Assembly (NCBI GenBank): GCA_013112635.1
Contig: JABFGF010000002.1
Span: forward strand, 62,001-126,000
Direction of reading: 5' to 3'
Length of the DNA: 64,000 nt
Source of the DNA: Calditrichota bacterium
GTDB lineage: Bacteria; Calditrichota; Calditrichia; Calditrichales; J004
Shown here: one piece after another, positions 9,580 to 18,819 of the stretch
Numbering within the stretch: the first letter of the stretch is position 1
How the letters are laid out: each line of letters starts with the position of its first letter
Notes under the pieces: model-generated
Seen by the model: only the letters and a program-made list of their open reading frames with translations
The model's database searches: none
Told to the model about the DNA's origin: nothing
Made by a program: the position numbers and the translations under genes

Positions 9580-10104
9580 TTACGCCCTCCATTCTGCATA
9601 TTTGGCGTACCAGCCATAAAGTTTTGTGCCTTTGACAGCCTTTACAACTTTCAGTTTTTCGAAACGCTCTAAAACAGTATCCCTGTATTTAATAACACCA
9701 TTTTTTGTTAAACCAAAAACAGGGATCAACAAAATCAAGGATGTTACCAAACTGCCCATCACAACCGTATTGTTAAATCGGCTTAATGCAACAATCTGGA
9801 TATTATAAAGCATGGTATAAAAACCCTGCATAAAAGAGAGATCGACAAGTAGAAAATAACCAAAGCTGTGGAAAAGCGGATCGAACAAATAGGCAAACAA
9901 GCTGAACAAAGCAAAGCTGGCAATGGAAATAGCGATGTTTACATTCAAAATTATTATTACAAATAAAACAAGTAAATTATGCAAACTCCAAAAAGGAGTT
10001 AATCCTACTATCATTCCAAGAACAAACCCGCCTGCAATTTGTGCGGGTGATGCACCGGAATGTAAAATTGTTATCAGTTTACCGATAAACTGCAACGGAA
10101 ACAT
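9580..10104 (-). CDS. TIGR03546 family membrane protein
   Basis: This 174-residue integral membrane protein has about four membrane segments and the phrase GASPAQIAGGFVLGMIVGLTPFWSLHN, which resembles DUF2062-type proteins and marks the TIGR03546 family. It precedes and is tightly linked to the TIGR03545 gene. The start is ATG 10104, with GGAGG (10114-10110) 5 bases upstream; a frame from 10116 would cover that site. The C-terminal 30 residues are basic and probably cytoplasmic. The two genes are a known conserved pair of unknown function, so a joint membrane or envelope complex is a reasonable inference. Confidence 0.82.
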   Translation of the reverse strand: MFPLQFIGKLITILHSGASPAQIAGGFVLGMIVGLTPFWSLHNLLVLFVIIILNVNIAISIASFALFSLFAYLFDPLFHSFGYFLLVDLSFMQGFYTMLYNIQIVALSRFNNTVVMGSLVTSLILLIPVFGLTKNGVIKYRDTVLERFEKLKVVKAVKGTKLYGWYAKYAEWRA

Positions 10105-10403
10105 AATGGCCTCCACAAAGGTTATTTAATTGAATTCAAAAGATTAAAGAAATCTTGGCAAATATAAAAGATATATTTTTCATGAATAAAATTGAAATTA
10201 ATAAAAGTTTAATTCAATTTTAAAATCGCATCGATCATTTTTAGGTATAATAATTGCTATATAAAACATAGATTTTAAGCAAACTCACTAATTTAGAAGT
10301 AAATACAAAAAAGATGTGAAATAAAGTAACAATACTTTTTACTCAGCGTAATTGCCTACTTAAAATTGGCCGACAATATGATCCTAAAATCAAAGGAAAT
10401 AAG
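10105..10403. other. AT-rich intergenic gap between divergent genes
   Basis: This stretch of about 300 bases separates the minus-strand TIGR03546 gene from the plus-strand DUF4097-type lipoprotein gene. It must hold both promoters. I see no small ORF with a ribosome binding site, no strong hairpin and no repeat. Confidence 0.6.
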
Positions 10404-11216
10404 ATGACTCTCCATAAAATAAAAATTTTACTTATCCTAAATATTTCTTCTCTATTATTTGTATTTTCATGTAGTGATGAAAACTCCATATTTGATAATA
10501 TCCAGAATGTTGATAATACTGATTTTTCGGCTTCTGAGCTATTTACACATAACGTTGGGATTAACAACCAAAATACGTTTTCTTTAAATGGTATTAACGG
10601 AACAGTAAAAGTTATCCCTACTAATGGTCCACTGGTTATTGTATCCGGTGTACGTATAGTTGAATCTCAAACATTGGAGGATGCACAGGAATATTTGAAA
10701 AACCTGCAAGTATCGGTTAAAGATCTTGGTGATGAAGTTGTAGTTGAAACACAACAACCGCAGCAAAATTATGGCCGAAATTTGATTGTGAATTACGAAA
10801 TTCAATTGCCAAAAGCATGGACTGTTAATCTAACAAATGTAAATGGTGACATAATTGTTGATAGTTTGCAAGGAGATCTTTTAATCAACCTTGTAAATGG
10901 CCCCGTAAAATTAAATAACATTTATTCAAATGTAACGGTTGATGTTGTTAATGGTAATATCGATGGCCATGTAACCTTGCCAAGTCAGGGGAATTGTACG
11001 ATGGGAATCGTTAACGGGCCGATAACTTTGGCTATTCCACAAAATACATCTGCACAATTTTCAGCAAAACTGACGAATGGCTCAATTAACTTAAACAACC
11101 TCGAATTACAAAATATGCAAAGTAGTAATACATCGATGACAGGTACATTGTCAACCGGGCAAGGTTCAATCGATCTGCAAACAGTCAATGGAACGATAAG
11201 TGTAAATGGATTTTAA
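10404..11216 (+). CDS. Lipoprotein with DUF4097-type beta-strand repeats
   Basis: The 270-residue protein begins with a lipoprotein signal peptide ending FVFSC, with lipid-accepting C23. The mature part carries regularly spaced Asn-Gly turns (NGINGTVKV, NVNGDIIV, LVNGPVKL, VVNGNIDG, IVNGPITL, LTNGSINL, TVNGTISV). Such turns are typical of the right-handed beta-helix DUF4097/DUF4098 family, often called putative adhesins. It probably sits on the outer membrane or in the periplasm. AAAGGAA precedes ATG 10404, and a strong terminator follows the stop. No partner such as an anti-sigma factor is adjacent. The family assignment is good; the function is unknown. Confidence 0.82.
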   Translation: MTLHKIKILLILNISSLLFVFSCSDENSIFDNIQNVDNTDFSASELFTHNVGINNQNTFSLNGINGTVKVIPTNGPLVIVSGVRIVESQTLEDAQEYLKNLQVSVKDLGDEVVVETQQPQQNYGRNLIVNYEIQLPKAWTVNLTNVNGDIIVDSLQGDLLINLVNGPVKLNNIYSNVTVDVVNGNIDGHVTLPSQGNCTMGIVNGPITLAIPQNTSAQFSAKLTNGSINLNNLELQNMQSSNTSMTGTLSTGQGSIDLQTVNGTISVNGF

Positions 11217-11225
11217 TAAACTCAT

Positions 11226-11260
11226 ACAGGTTCCGGCTACATTGGTCCGGAACCTGTTTT
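11226..11260 (+). terminator. Rho-independent terminator after the DUF4097-type lipoprotein gene
   Basis: The arms ACAGGTTCCGG (11226-11236) and CCGGAACCTGT (11247-11257) form a perfect 11-base stem with a 10-base loop, followed by TTT. It lies 10 bases after the stop codon. Confidence 0.9.
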
Positions 11261-11429
11261 CGCAAATAAAGATATTATTTTTATAATATTCATTATCATT
11301 CTAATAATTTTTTCGTCTTTAAATTACACCCATCCCTTTTAAATAAAGCCTCAAATCATTTTTCTTGAATGGTATAATTTTTGAACCGTTCCACATTCAA
11401 TTATTTTACACAAATTAGCGGAGGCCAAA

Positions 11430-13679
11430 ATGGATTTTTCAAAATATATTTTCTTTTTGATATTCTTAACTATTACAGTTCAAAGTTTTGCTCAAATCCC
11501 CGGCAAAAAACCATCTGAAGAAAAAAGAATAAATGAACTTTTAGCAAAAATGACCCTCGGAGAAAAAATTGGGCAAATGGCGCAATTTCATCTTTGGTCA
11601 CGTGATAATGATTTTGAAAAACTTAGCGAAGTAATAAAACGAGGAGGTGTTGGTTCATTTTTAAATAGTGGCGATCGCGCATACAAAGAAAAATTACAAC
11701 GTGTGGCTGTTGAAGAAAGTCGACTAGGCATCCCTTTAATATTTGGCCGTGATGTAATACATGGTTACCGGACAATGTTTCCAATTCCTCTTGGCCAGGC
11801 TGCAAGTTGGAATCCGGCACTTATTGAAAAAGCGGCAGAAATTTCTGCTAAAGAAGCTGTGCAAATGGGTATTGACTGGACTTTTGCACCAATGATGGAC
11901 TTGGCTCGTGATCCTCGTTGGGGAAGAATTGCAGAATCTTTTGGGGAGGACCCTTTTCTTGCCTCAAAATTGGCTGTTTCCATGACAAAAGGGCTTCAAG
12001 GTGATGACCTGGCCGACCCAAACAGAATTGCCGCCTGTGCAAAACACTATGTTGGCTATGGCGCTGCCGAGGGCGGACGTGATTATAATACAACTTTGAT
12101 TCCTGAACATGATTTACGAAATTTCTATTTACCGCCATTTAAAGCTTCTGTTGACGCCGGTGTTGCAACTATCATGAGCGCATTCAACGATTTAAATGGC
12201 GTACCTACATCTGGCAACCAGTTTACTTTGAGACAGATATTAAGAACAGAGTGGGGTTTCGATGGATTCGTCGTTAGTGATTGGACATCCATGACTGAGA
12301 TGATAAATCATGGTTATTGCGCCGATGAACGGGAAGTTGCATTAAAGTCTATCAAAGCTGGTATTAATATGGAAATGGTTTCAGAAAGTTATCAAAACCA
12401 TTTGAAAGAGTTGATTGAATCAGATGAAGTAAATGTGAAGTTGCTTGATGATGCGGTTGCTGAAATTCTTCGGGTTAAAATACGATTAGGATTGTTTGAA
12501 AACCCATATCCTGTTGCCTATGATGAAAGTGTAATCTTAAATAAAGATCATTTAAAAGTCGCGCGTGATTTAGCTACCCAAAGCCTGGTATTGCTAAAAA
12601 ATGAAAAAAGTGTACTTCCAATAAACAAGGAATCCAAATCAATTGCAGTAATCGGCCCGCTTGCTGATAGCCCATGGGACCAACTTGGTACCTGGACTGT
12701 TGATGGAAAGAAAGAAGATTCAATCACTCCTTTGCAAACACTTAAAGAAAACGTTGATTTCAACATTTTGTATGCAAAAGGACTTGAAAATCCGCGTAGC
12801 GTAGATAATAAGCTTTTTGAAGAAGCGATATCAACTGTAAAAAAAGCCGATCTTGCAATTCTGTTTATGGGAGAAGATCAAATAATTTCCGGCGAAGCAC
12901 ACAGCCGTGCATTTATTGATTTACCGGGTGCACAAAAGGATTTAATAAACAAAATATCTGAAACGAGCACACCAATAGTTTTAGTAATTATGGCAGGAAG
13001 ACCACTAACCTTTTCAAAAATTATTGATAAAGTCGATGCGATTGTTTATGCATGGCATCCGGGAACAATGTCCGGGCCAGCAATTTCTGATGTGTTAACA
13101 GGAAAAGTTGTACCATCCGGAAAGCTACCGGTTAGTTTTCCACGGACTGTGGGCCAGATTCCAATATATTATAACCATCGTAATACAGGAAGGCCGCCAC
13201 GTAAAGATATGCTTGGTATCCCAACCGGTAATACCGAAGATCCGATAGATTATGTTTCCTACTATCTGGATGTTGATTTTACACCTCAATATCCTTTTGG
13301 TTTTGGTCTTTCTTATAGCACTTTTAGTTATAGTGATTTCAAACTCTCGACTAAAAAACTAACCTCTGGAAATGCTTTGAAGGCAACAGTACAGTTGAAA
13401 AACACGGGTCAATATAAAGCGGATGAAATTGTTCAGCTTTACATCCGTGATAAAGCAGCCAGCATCACTCGTCCGGTAAAAGAGTTAAAAGGGTTTCAAA
13501 AGGTTTCCCTCAAAGCAGGTGAAAGCAAATCAATCTTTTTTGAGATTAGTGAAAAAGATCTGGCTTTCTGGAATATTGACATGAAGTTTACAGCAGAGCC
13601 TGGAATGTTTGATGTGATGGTTGGTGGTTCCTCAGCAGATGAAGATTTGCTTAAAGAATCTTTTGAACTAGTTAATTAG
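11430..13679 (+). CDS. bglX: Glycoside hydrolase family 3 beta-glucosidase, exported
   Basis: This enzyme should release glucose from the non-reducing ends of beta-glucans or cello-oligosaccharides. The 749-residue protein has a signal peptide cut after QSFA (residue 21). The GH3 N-terminal TIM barrel follows, with KHYVGYGAAEGGRDYN substrate-binding residues near 205-220 and the nucleophile D284 in GFVVSDW. The GH3 C-terminal sandwich carries the likely acid/base Glu in ISGEAHSR, and an Fn3-like domain (about 660-740) ends the protein. This matches BglX in length and order. GGAGG precedes ATG 11430. A GH5 gene follows 52 bases downstream, so the two probably form an operon for beta-glucan use. 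The exact linkage preference is not readable. Confidence 0.94.
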   Translation: MDFSKYIFFLIFLTITVQSFAQIPGKKPSEEKRINELLAKMTLGEKIGQMAQFHLWSRDNDFEKLSEVIKRGGVGSFLNSGDRAYKEKLQRVAVEESRLGIPLIFGRDVIHGYRTMFPIPLGQAASWNPALIEKAAEISAKEAVQMGIDWTFAPMMDLARDPRWGRIAESFGEDPFLASKLAVSMTKGLQGDDLADPNRIAACAKHYVGYGAAEGGRDYNTTLIPEHDLRNFYLPPFKASVDAGVATIMSAFNDLNGVPTSGNQFTLRQILRTEWGFDGFVVSDWTSMTEMINHGYCADEREVALKSIKAGINMEMVSESYQNHLKELIESDEVNVKLLDDAVAEILRVKIRLGLFENPYPVAYDESVILNKDHLKVARDLATQSLVLLKNEKSVLPINKESKSIAVIGPLADSPWDQLGTWTVDGKKEDSITPLQTLKENVDFNILYAKGLENPRSVDNKLFEEAISTVKKADLAILFMGEDQIISGEAHSRAFIDLPGAQKDLINKISETSTPIVLVIMAGRPLTFSKIIDKVDAIVYAWHPGTMSGPAISDVLTGKVVPSGKLPVSFPRTVGQIPIYYNHRNTGRPPRKDMLGIPTGNTEDPIDYVSYYLDVDFTPQYPFGFGLSYSTFSYSDFKLSTKKLTSGNALKATVQLKNTGQYKADEIVQLYIRDKAASITRPVKELKGFQKVSLKAGESKSIFFEISEKDLAFWNIDMKFTAEPGMFDVMVGGSSADEDLLKESFELVN

Positions 13680-13731
13680 AAACAATTTATCTATTAGCTT
13701 AGAGTGACACACCAATAAAAAGGAATAAAGC

Positions 13732-15378
13732 ATGAAGTGTTTCAGATTTGTTTTTGGAATAGTTGTATTCTCCCTATTTCTAGCCAGCTGCGATCCTATT
13801 GTTGAGGATAACAACTTCCTTCATGTTAGTGGCCATGAGATGGTTGATGGAGCTGGTAACACAGTTTTTCTGCGTGGGGTTGGCCTCGGCAATTGGCTTT
13901 TGCCCGAAGGATATATGTGGAAGTTTGGCCCAGATGGTGACAGGCCACGGAAAATTGAAAAAATTGTTTCTGATCTGATTGGAAAGGAAAAGGCGGATCA
14001 ATTCTGGAAAGATTTTAGAGAATACTATATAACGGAAGATGATATAAAACGCATTGCGGAGCTTGGTTTTAATTCTGTCAGGCCTGCCCTAAATTCACGT
14101 CTATTTCTTACTGAGGGCGACACTGCACATTTTATAGAAGAAAGTTTTGTGTTGATTGACAGCTTAGTTAGCTGGTGCACCAAGCATGAATTATATGTAA
14201 TTATTGATATCCATGGAGCTCCTGGTGGGCAAACAGGCGCTAACATTGATGACAGCCCAAACGATGAACCTGAACTTTTTATGGATTTGCGCAATCAGGA
14301 CAGGTTGGTTGAATTATGGGTAAAAATTGCAAAACGCTACCATAATAACCCCACTGTTGCAGCATACAATTTGCTTAATGAACCTCTTCCAAAGCATACA
14401 GGCGCTGCAGATAAGTACGGCCATCTCCTTGAACCACTCTATAAAAGAATTACTGCGGCCATTCGCGAAGTTGATAAAAACCATATGATCACGTTAGAAG
14501 GTGTTGACTGGGCCAATGACTGGTCAATTTTTGGTAAACCTTTTGATGATAATACGTTTTATCAATTTCACTATTATTGCTGGGACAGACCGGATTACCT
14601 CAAAGATATTTCAAAATACCTGGAATACCGCAAAAAACTGAATACCCCTGTTTGGGTTGGCGAAACTGGTGAGAAAGGTAATACAATCTATTGGGCCACA
14701 ACACAGTATTTTGAGGCCAATAATATAGGTTGGTCATTTTGGCCATGGAAAAAAATGGATACAAAAAACACCGCCTACTCGATTAATAAACCGCTGAATT
14801 GGGATCAAATAATAGAATATTCTCATGGCAGGGGTAAGCCCTCCGAAAATCTTGCCACAAAAGCTTTTGATGAATTAATTGAAAATATAAAACTAAATAA
14901 TTGTGTCTTTTTCCCGGATGTGGTTAATAGTCTTTTTAGGCGGGTTCCTGCAAAAATTGAAGCGGAAAATTATGGGCATGACGGATATAACAAATCATAT
15001 TTTGTTACCGATACTTCTGCTCGGGCAAAATACTACCGTGTTAACGAACCTGTCGCAATAGAATTATTCGACTTCACAGAAAACCAGTTTTGGTCAGAAC
15101 AATGCATAAAATTAAATAGCAAGGAATGGGTAACCTACAGCTTTGACAATTCCGAACTTGATAAGGCAAAAATCATTATTAGAGCAAAAACCAATAAGGA
15201 TAATTCTGCTTTTAAATTTACTTTAAATGATAAAAGTATTTCGCAAAATTTAAAGAATAAAGATTGGCAAGAGATCGTATTAAATGATTTAAAGTTAACA
15301 CGGGGACGAAATAAAATCAGGCTTTTTGTGGACACAGGCAGGATAAGTTTTGATTGGATAAATGTTCTGGATAATTAA
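13732..15378 (+). CDS. Glycoside hydrolase family 5 lipoprotein with CBM6-like C-terminal domain
   Basis: This lipoprotein endo- or exo-glucanase has 548 residues. The signal peptide ends LFLASC, with lipidated C20. The GH5 barrel carries RGVGLGNWLLPEGYMWKF and IDIHGAPGGQTG. The acid/base is E217 in YNLLNEP and the nucleophile is E311 in VWVGETGEKG. Residues about 395-548 (AKIEAENYG... ISFDWINVLD) look like a CBM6/CBM35 carbohydrate-binding module. AGGA precedes ATG 13732. The upstream GH3 gene and this one would together break beta-glucan to oligosaccharides and then to glucose. The subfamily resembles exo-1,3 or endo-1,6 glucanases more than classical cellulases, but that is a weak inference. 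Confidence 0.9.
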   Translation: MKCFRFVFGIVVFSLFLASCDPIVEDNNFLHVSGHEMVDGAGNTVFLRGVGLGNWLLPEGYMWKFGPDGDRPRKIEKIVSDLIGKEKADQFWKDFREYYITEDDIKRIAELGFNSVRPALNSRLFLTEGDTAHFIEESFVLIDSLVSWCTKHELYVIIDIHGAPGGQTGANIDDSPNDEPELFMDLRNQDRLVELWVKIAKRYHNNPTVAAYNLLNEPLPKHTGAADKYGHLLEPLYKRITAAIREVDKNHMITLEGVDWANDWSIFGKPFDDNTFYQFHYYCWDRPDYLKDISKYLEYRKKLNTPVWVGETGEKGNTIYWATTQYFEANNIGWSFWPWKKMDTKNTAYSINKPLNWDQIIEYSHGRGKPSENLATKAFDELIENIKLNNCVFFPDVVNSLFRRVPAKIEAENYGHDGYNKSYFVTDTSARAKYYRVNEPVAIELFDFTENQFWSEQCIKLNSKEWVTYSFDNSELDKAKIIIRAKTNKDNSAFKFTLNDKSISQNLKNKDWQEIVLNDLKLTRGRNKIRLFVDTGRISFDWINVLDN

Positions 15379-15468
15379 TACTTCAAGAAAAGCCCGCTAA
15401 TGTTAGATTAAATATTTGCAAATTCATCAGCTAAGCTTTTTCCTAAAATTTCCGAATACAATTTTATT

Positions 15469-16041
15469 ATGATTAATATTAGCAATAAAAAGGTATTCAT
15501 TTATTACCTTGATTCCAATGACAAGATAATCGATGTAGATGACAACTGGTTATCCTTTGCAGCCGAGAATGTCTACAGCATTTCACAATCGTTTATTAAG
15601 GATAAACCGATATGGGATATTATCACCGATATTGAGATCCAACATTTTTACAAAATCCTAATTGACAAAGTCCGCACATATAAAACAAAAATTCACTTCC
15701 CTTTTAGATGTGATTCACCAGATTGCCGTAGATTTATGGAGCTAAGCCTTCGACTTGATCAGGAAAACCGTATTGAATTTAAAAGTAGGTTAATTCGCGA
15801 AGAATTCCGGGAACCGGTAGATTTGTTTGATGTCCAAAACGACAGATCAAAAGAATTAGTAAGAGTTTGTAGCTGGTGTAAAAAAGTTGCCGTTTCCGAC
15901 AATACATGGCTTGAAGTTGAAGACGCGATTCGTGAATTATCGTTGTTTGATTATATTAAACTTCCTAAGATTACACATTCAATTTGTCCAACCTGCCATA
16001 AAAATAACCGCCGCCTCCTGGAGAGCTTTCGTAGTAATTAA
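15469..16041 (+). CDS. PAS-like protein with C-terminal Cys/His (CSWC...HSICPTC) zinc-binding module
   Basis: The 190-residue soluble protein has an N-terminal PAS-like region (about 5-110: YYLDSNDKIIDVDDNWLSFA, then IWDIITDIEIQHFY). It ends in a short module with C134, C137, H170, C173 and C176, spaced like a metal site. The same CSWCKK...HSICPTC phrase is, from memory, found in PAS and sensor proteins of several phyla. No kinase or DNA-binding domain is attached, so it may be a stand-alone sensor or adaptor. There is no clear ribosome binding site before ATG 15469. The family and function are not known to me. Confidence 0.7.
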   Translation: MINISNKKVFIYYLDSNDKIIDVDDNWLSFAAENVYSISQSFIKDKPIWDIITDIEIQHFYKILIDKVRTYKTKIHFPFRCDSPDCRRFMELSLRLDQENRIEFKSRLIREEFREPVDLFDVQNDRSKELVRVCSWCKKVAVSDNTWLEVEDAIRELSLFDYIKLPKITHSICPTCHKNNRRLLESFRSN

Positions 16042-16288
16042 AATTAAACTTTTACCCCTTTACATGCGTCAATAAAGGCCAAATTCTTATTTCAATAGTT
16101 ATCAAGTAAATTAGATTTACCTTGTATAAACAACTATTATTCAATCCTCACAACAAACTTAGAACATATAATTGGAATATTTGCTGCATAAGAATGTGTT
16201 GAATTTGCATATTTCCATTTTAGATATAAATCTCTCCAATTAAACACAAACATCTGATTCTCAAAATAAATGAGAATGGAAGGATAAT

Positions 16289-18112
16289 ATGTTCAAGGAA
16301 TTTCTTCTTGCCGGGTTTTCTACAAAGAAAGATGAGTACATCCAATTTTTAAATAGGCTGTCTGATAGTGTAAATGGTATTCTGGAAAGCATAAAAAAAA
16401 TTGAAGAAAGCTCAATTTCAAATAATGCAGATGAAACCAAATCGAATTTGCAAAATCTGACTTGGCTTATCGACCGTTTTCCAGACAATCATTTTGAAGA
16501 TTTAAAAAAATCCTTTTACATAAAAAGAAATGACCTTTTCGAAGAGATTGAGAGCGAAACAGAAAAAGCATTGCTTTCATTAAAAACCAATGTTCACAAC
16601 TTTATAAGTAACAACAAAACAACAGAATTAGCAGAAAAGAAAATTTTTATTGATCTGAGTGAGAAATTAAGCACACTCACAAAAAAAGTTAGGACATTCT
16701 ATTTTAGAATAAAAACCACTACTCAGCTGCTTTTTATAATCCCTGTTCTACTCTCTTTTTTACTAGGGTTACATTACCGTTTTAGCGATGGTTTTGAAAA
16801 ACTTTCAGAAGACATAAACTGGCCTCAAAATGCCTATCAAAAAGCTGATTTTGATGAAAACAAGTTCATCCATACTGAACAATTCAGCAATAAGTTTTGG
16901 AATGAATTTTCACGTTTTTACTTTTTTAAAGAAAACAATTTTAAAGAACTATATTTTTCAGAAGAAGAACTTGACAGATACCAGGCTTCAATGAAAACTT
17001 GGAATGACAAATCTTTCCAGGCAAGCTTAAATGATTTTATTACAAACTCTTTTAAAACCAAGCTTGTCTATAAAAACAATAATGCTACAAAGCCCATGCT
17101 AGTCTACAAAATAACAACCGAGATAGATCATATTGATAACACCCCGTTTCCATGGGAAAATCTTATTGTTACGCCGGAGCTGAAATTTTCGTCCGGCAGG
17201 GCGGATAATCTTCCTGATGATGATGTTAATACAAGTCATCCCTGGATTTCATTCGGGAGTTTTAAGGGAATTGGGCCGGTAATTGATCTGAGTTGGAATG
17301 CTAAATTGGAAAATATTTCAAGAACCTTGAATGACTCGATAAATGTGCTTCACAATAGTTCTTCAAGATTTGATTTGAGCGATTTCCATATAATTGAAGT
17401 CTATGATGACAGCCTTGAAGGAGAACTTTATTTGAAAGATGTAGAACCACCAACAGATATCCAATCATTAACCCTGGTTCAAGGAGAAGATGACATTTAC
17501 TGGTTTGAATATGACGACAATTTTTTTCTTTACGATTCAATCTGGTATGAAATTATTTATTCAGTTGACCGGCTTAGGGAAATAACAGAAGTAAGCGAAA
17601 AACTTACTATAAATTATAACTATTATTCGTTAAAAGGAGATTTATATTCAGGTTCATCCGATATGAAACTTTCTGATAGCCTTTTTTACTTAAGCAAAAG
17701 AAATTTATTAATATACGATCCCAGGGAGCCTGTTTATGCAACTCGGGTTGATGCGTCTATGGCCACTGCTGCCTGGGACTTAATTGAAAAATTTGTTGGA
17801 GCGCCAGAGTATTTATACAAACCAAAAGGTGTCGATTTATTGGTTGATACGCTTGTTCTTGATCTAAATTTTGAACCCAAAAAATCCCTTTCTCATAACA
17901 TTGATGTCATCATAAATCCATCCGGATATGTCGTTGCGTATATATTATTGGACAATTTAAACAATGGCGTTTACAATCTTAATTTTCAGATAAATGAAAA
18001 TACCATATCAAGTTTTCAGTTTGAATATTTAAAACCGGATGATTTTTTATTCGACTATTCTGATACAAAATGGCTAAAGGAAAAACTGGGATTTCATGAA
18101 GCAATAAATTAA
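16289..18112 (+). CDS. Large membrane-anchored protein of unknown function
   Basis: I do not recognise this 607-residue protein. It has a cytoplasmic helical, coiled-coil-like N-terminus (residues about 12-140, rich in Glu, Lys and Ser). One membrane segment follows at about 145-163 (LLFIIPVLLSFLLG), and then a 440-residue exported region with many aromatic and acidic residues and mixed beta character. The exported part carries DYSDTKWLKEKLGFHEAIN at the end. GGAAGGA precedes ATG 16289. There are no recognisable catalytic motifs. It stands between the PAS-like gene and an acyltransferase gene without tight coupling. The gene is certain from its length and start site; the function is open. Confidence 0.75.
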   Translation: MFKEFLLAGFSTKKDEYIQFLNRLSDSVNGILESIKKIEESSISNNADETKSNLQNLTWLIDRFPDNHFEDLKKSFYIKRNDLFEEIESETEKALLSLKTNVHNFISNNKTTELAEKKIFIDLSEKLSTLTKKVRTFYFRIKTTTQLLFIIPVLLSFLLGLHYRFSDGFEKLSEDINWPQNAYQKADFDENKFIHTEQFSNKFWNEFSRFYFFKENNFKELYFSEEELDRYQASMKTWNDKSFQASLNDFITNSFKTKLVYKNNNATKPMLVYKITTEIDHIDNTPFPWENLIVTPELKFSSGRADNLPDDDVNTSHPWISFGSFKGIGPVIDLSWNAKLENISRTLNDSINVLHNSSSRFDLSDFHIIEVYDDSLEGELYLKDVEPPTDIQSLTLVQGEDDIYWFEYDDNFFLYDSIWYEIIYSVDRLREITEVSEKLTINYNYYSLKGDLYSGSSDMKLSDSLFYLSKRNLLIYDPREPVYATRVDASMATAAWDLIEKFVGAPEYLYKPKGVDLLVDTLVLDLNFEPKKSLSHNIDVIINPSGYVVAYILLDNLNNGVYNLNFQINENTISSFQFEYLKPDDFLFDYSDTKWLKEKLGFHEAIN

Positions 18113-18184
18113 TTGTCTTAATAATAAATCCAAAAATACATTATCTTACTTCTTGGTGAGTTTAGGGGACAAAATTATCAATTT

Positions 18185-18796
18185 ATGATTAGTTCAAAAC
18201 TAATACACAATGGACCAACCACCGGTTTAATTCGATACTGGACCGGGCGTTTCTTTTTGTGGCTTTTTTCCTGGGATGTTGTTGGTCGTTTTCCAAAAGA
18301 TAAAAAATTTATCATAATAACTGCCCCCCATACAAGTAATTGGGATTTCCCGCTCGGAATCTTGGCCATTTATATTTACCGGTTGAAATGTTCCTGGATT
18401 GGCAAAGACTCTCTTTTTAAGAAACCTTTTGGTGTATTTATGAGATGGTTAGGTGGGATTGCCGTTAATCGGGATAGCCAGCACGGTGTTGTTGATCAGA
18501 TTGCAAAACAATTTAGGGAATCAATCAAACTTGCCATAGCGATTGCACCATCTGGAACAAGAAAGAAAGGTAATTCCTGGAAGTCTGGCTTTTATTGGAT
18601 GGCACACAAAGCACAAGTTCCCATTGTTTGTGCTTATTTTGATTATAAGCGCAGAGAAACAGGCATTGGGCTTTCATTTATTCCAACGGGTAATGTAAAG
18701 ATGGATATGGATCGAATACGCGAGTTTTACAAACTATTTCAAGCTAAGCACCAGGATATGATTACTCCCATTAGGCTTAAAGATGAAGATGCTTAA
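18185..18796 (+). CDS. PlsC-like phospholipid/glycerolipid acyltransferase
   Basis: This 203-residue member of the lysophospholipid acyltransferase superfamily carries the HX4D motif as HTSNWD (H49, D54). The second block reads IAPSGTRKKG where PlsC has an EGTR-type motif. The third block, VPIVCAYFDYKRR, matches the acceptor-binding Pro region. Small acyltransferases of this APSGTR type are common stand-alone proteins that may acylate lyso-lipids or lipid-linked substrates. It converges with lpd, ending 23 bases from it. The start is ATG 18185 with no strong ribosome binding site. The superfamily call is firm; the substrate is unknown. Confidence 0.88.
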   Translation: MISSKLIHNGPTTGLIRYWTGRFFLWLFSWDVVGRFPKDKKFIIITAPHTSNWDFPLGILAIYIYRLKCSWIGKDSLFKKPFGVFMRWLGGIAVNRDSQHGVVDQIAKQFRESIKLAIAIAPSGTRKKGNSWKSGFYWMAHKAQVPIVCAYFDYKRRETGIGLSFIPTGNVKMDMDRIREFYKLFQAKHQDMITPIRLKDEDA

Positions 18797-18819
18797 TCTG
18801 GAAAATCACAAAGAGTTCA

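Noticed and set aside
10404-11216. Asn-Gly repeats in the DUF4097-type lipoprotein as a DNA tandem repeat or CRISPR-like array
   Set aside because: The repeat is at protein level (beta-helix turns) with diverged codons, not a nucleotide repeat.
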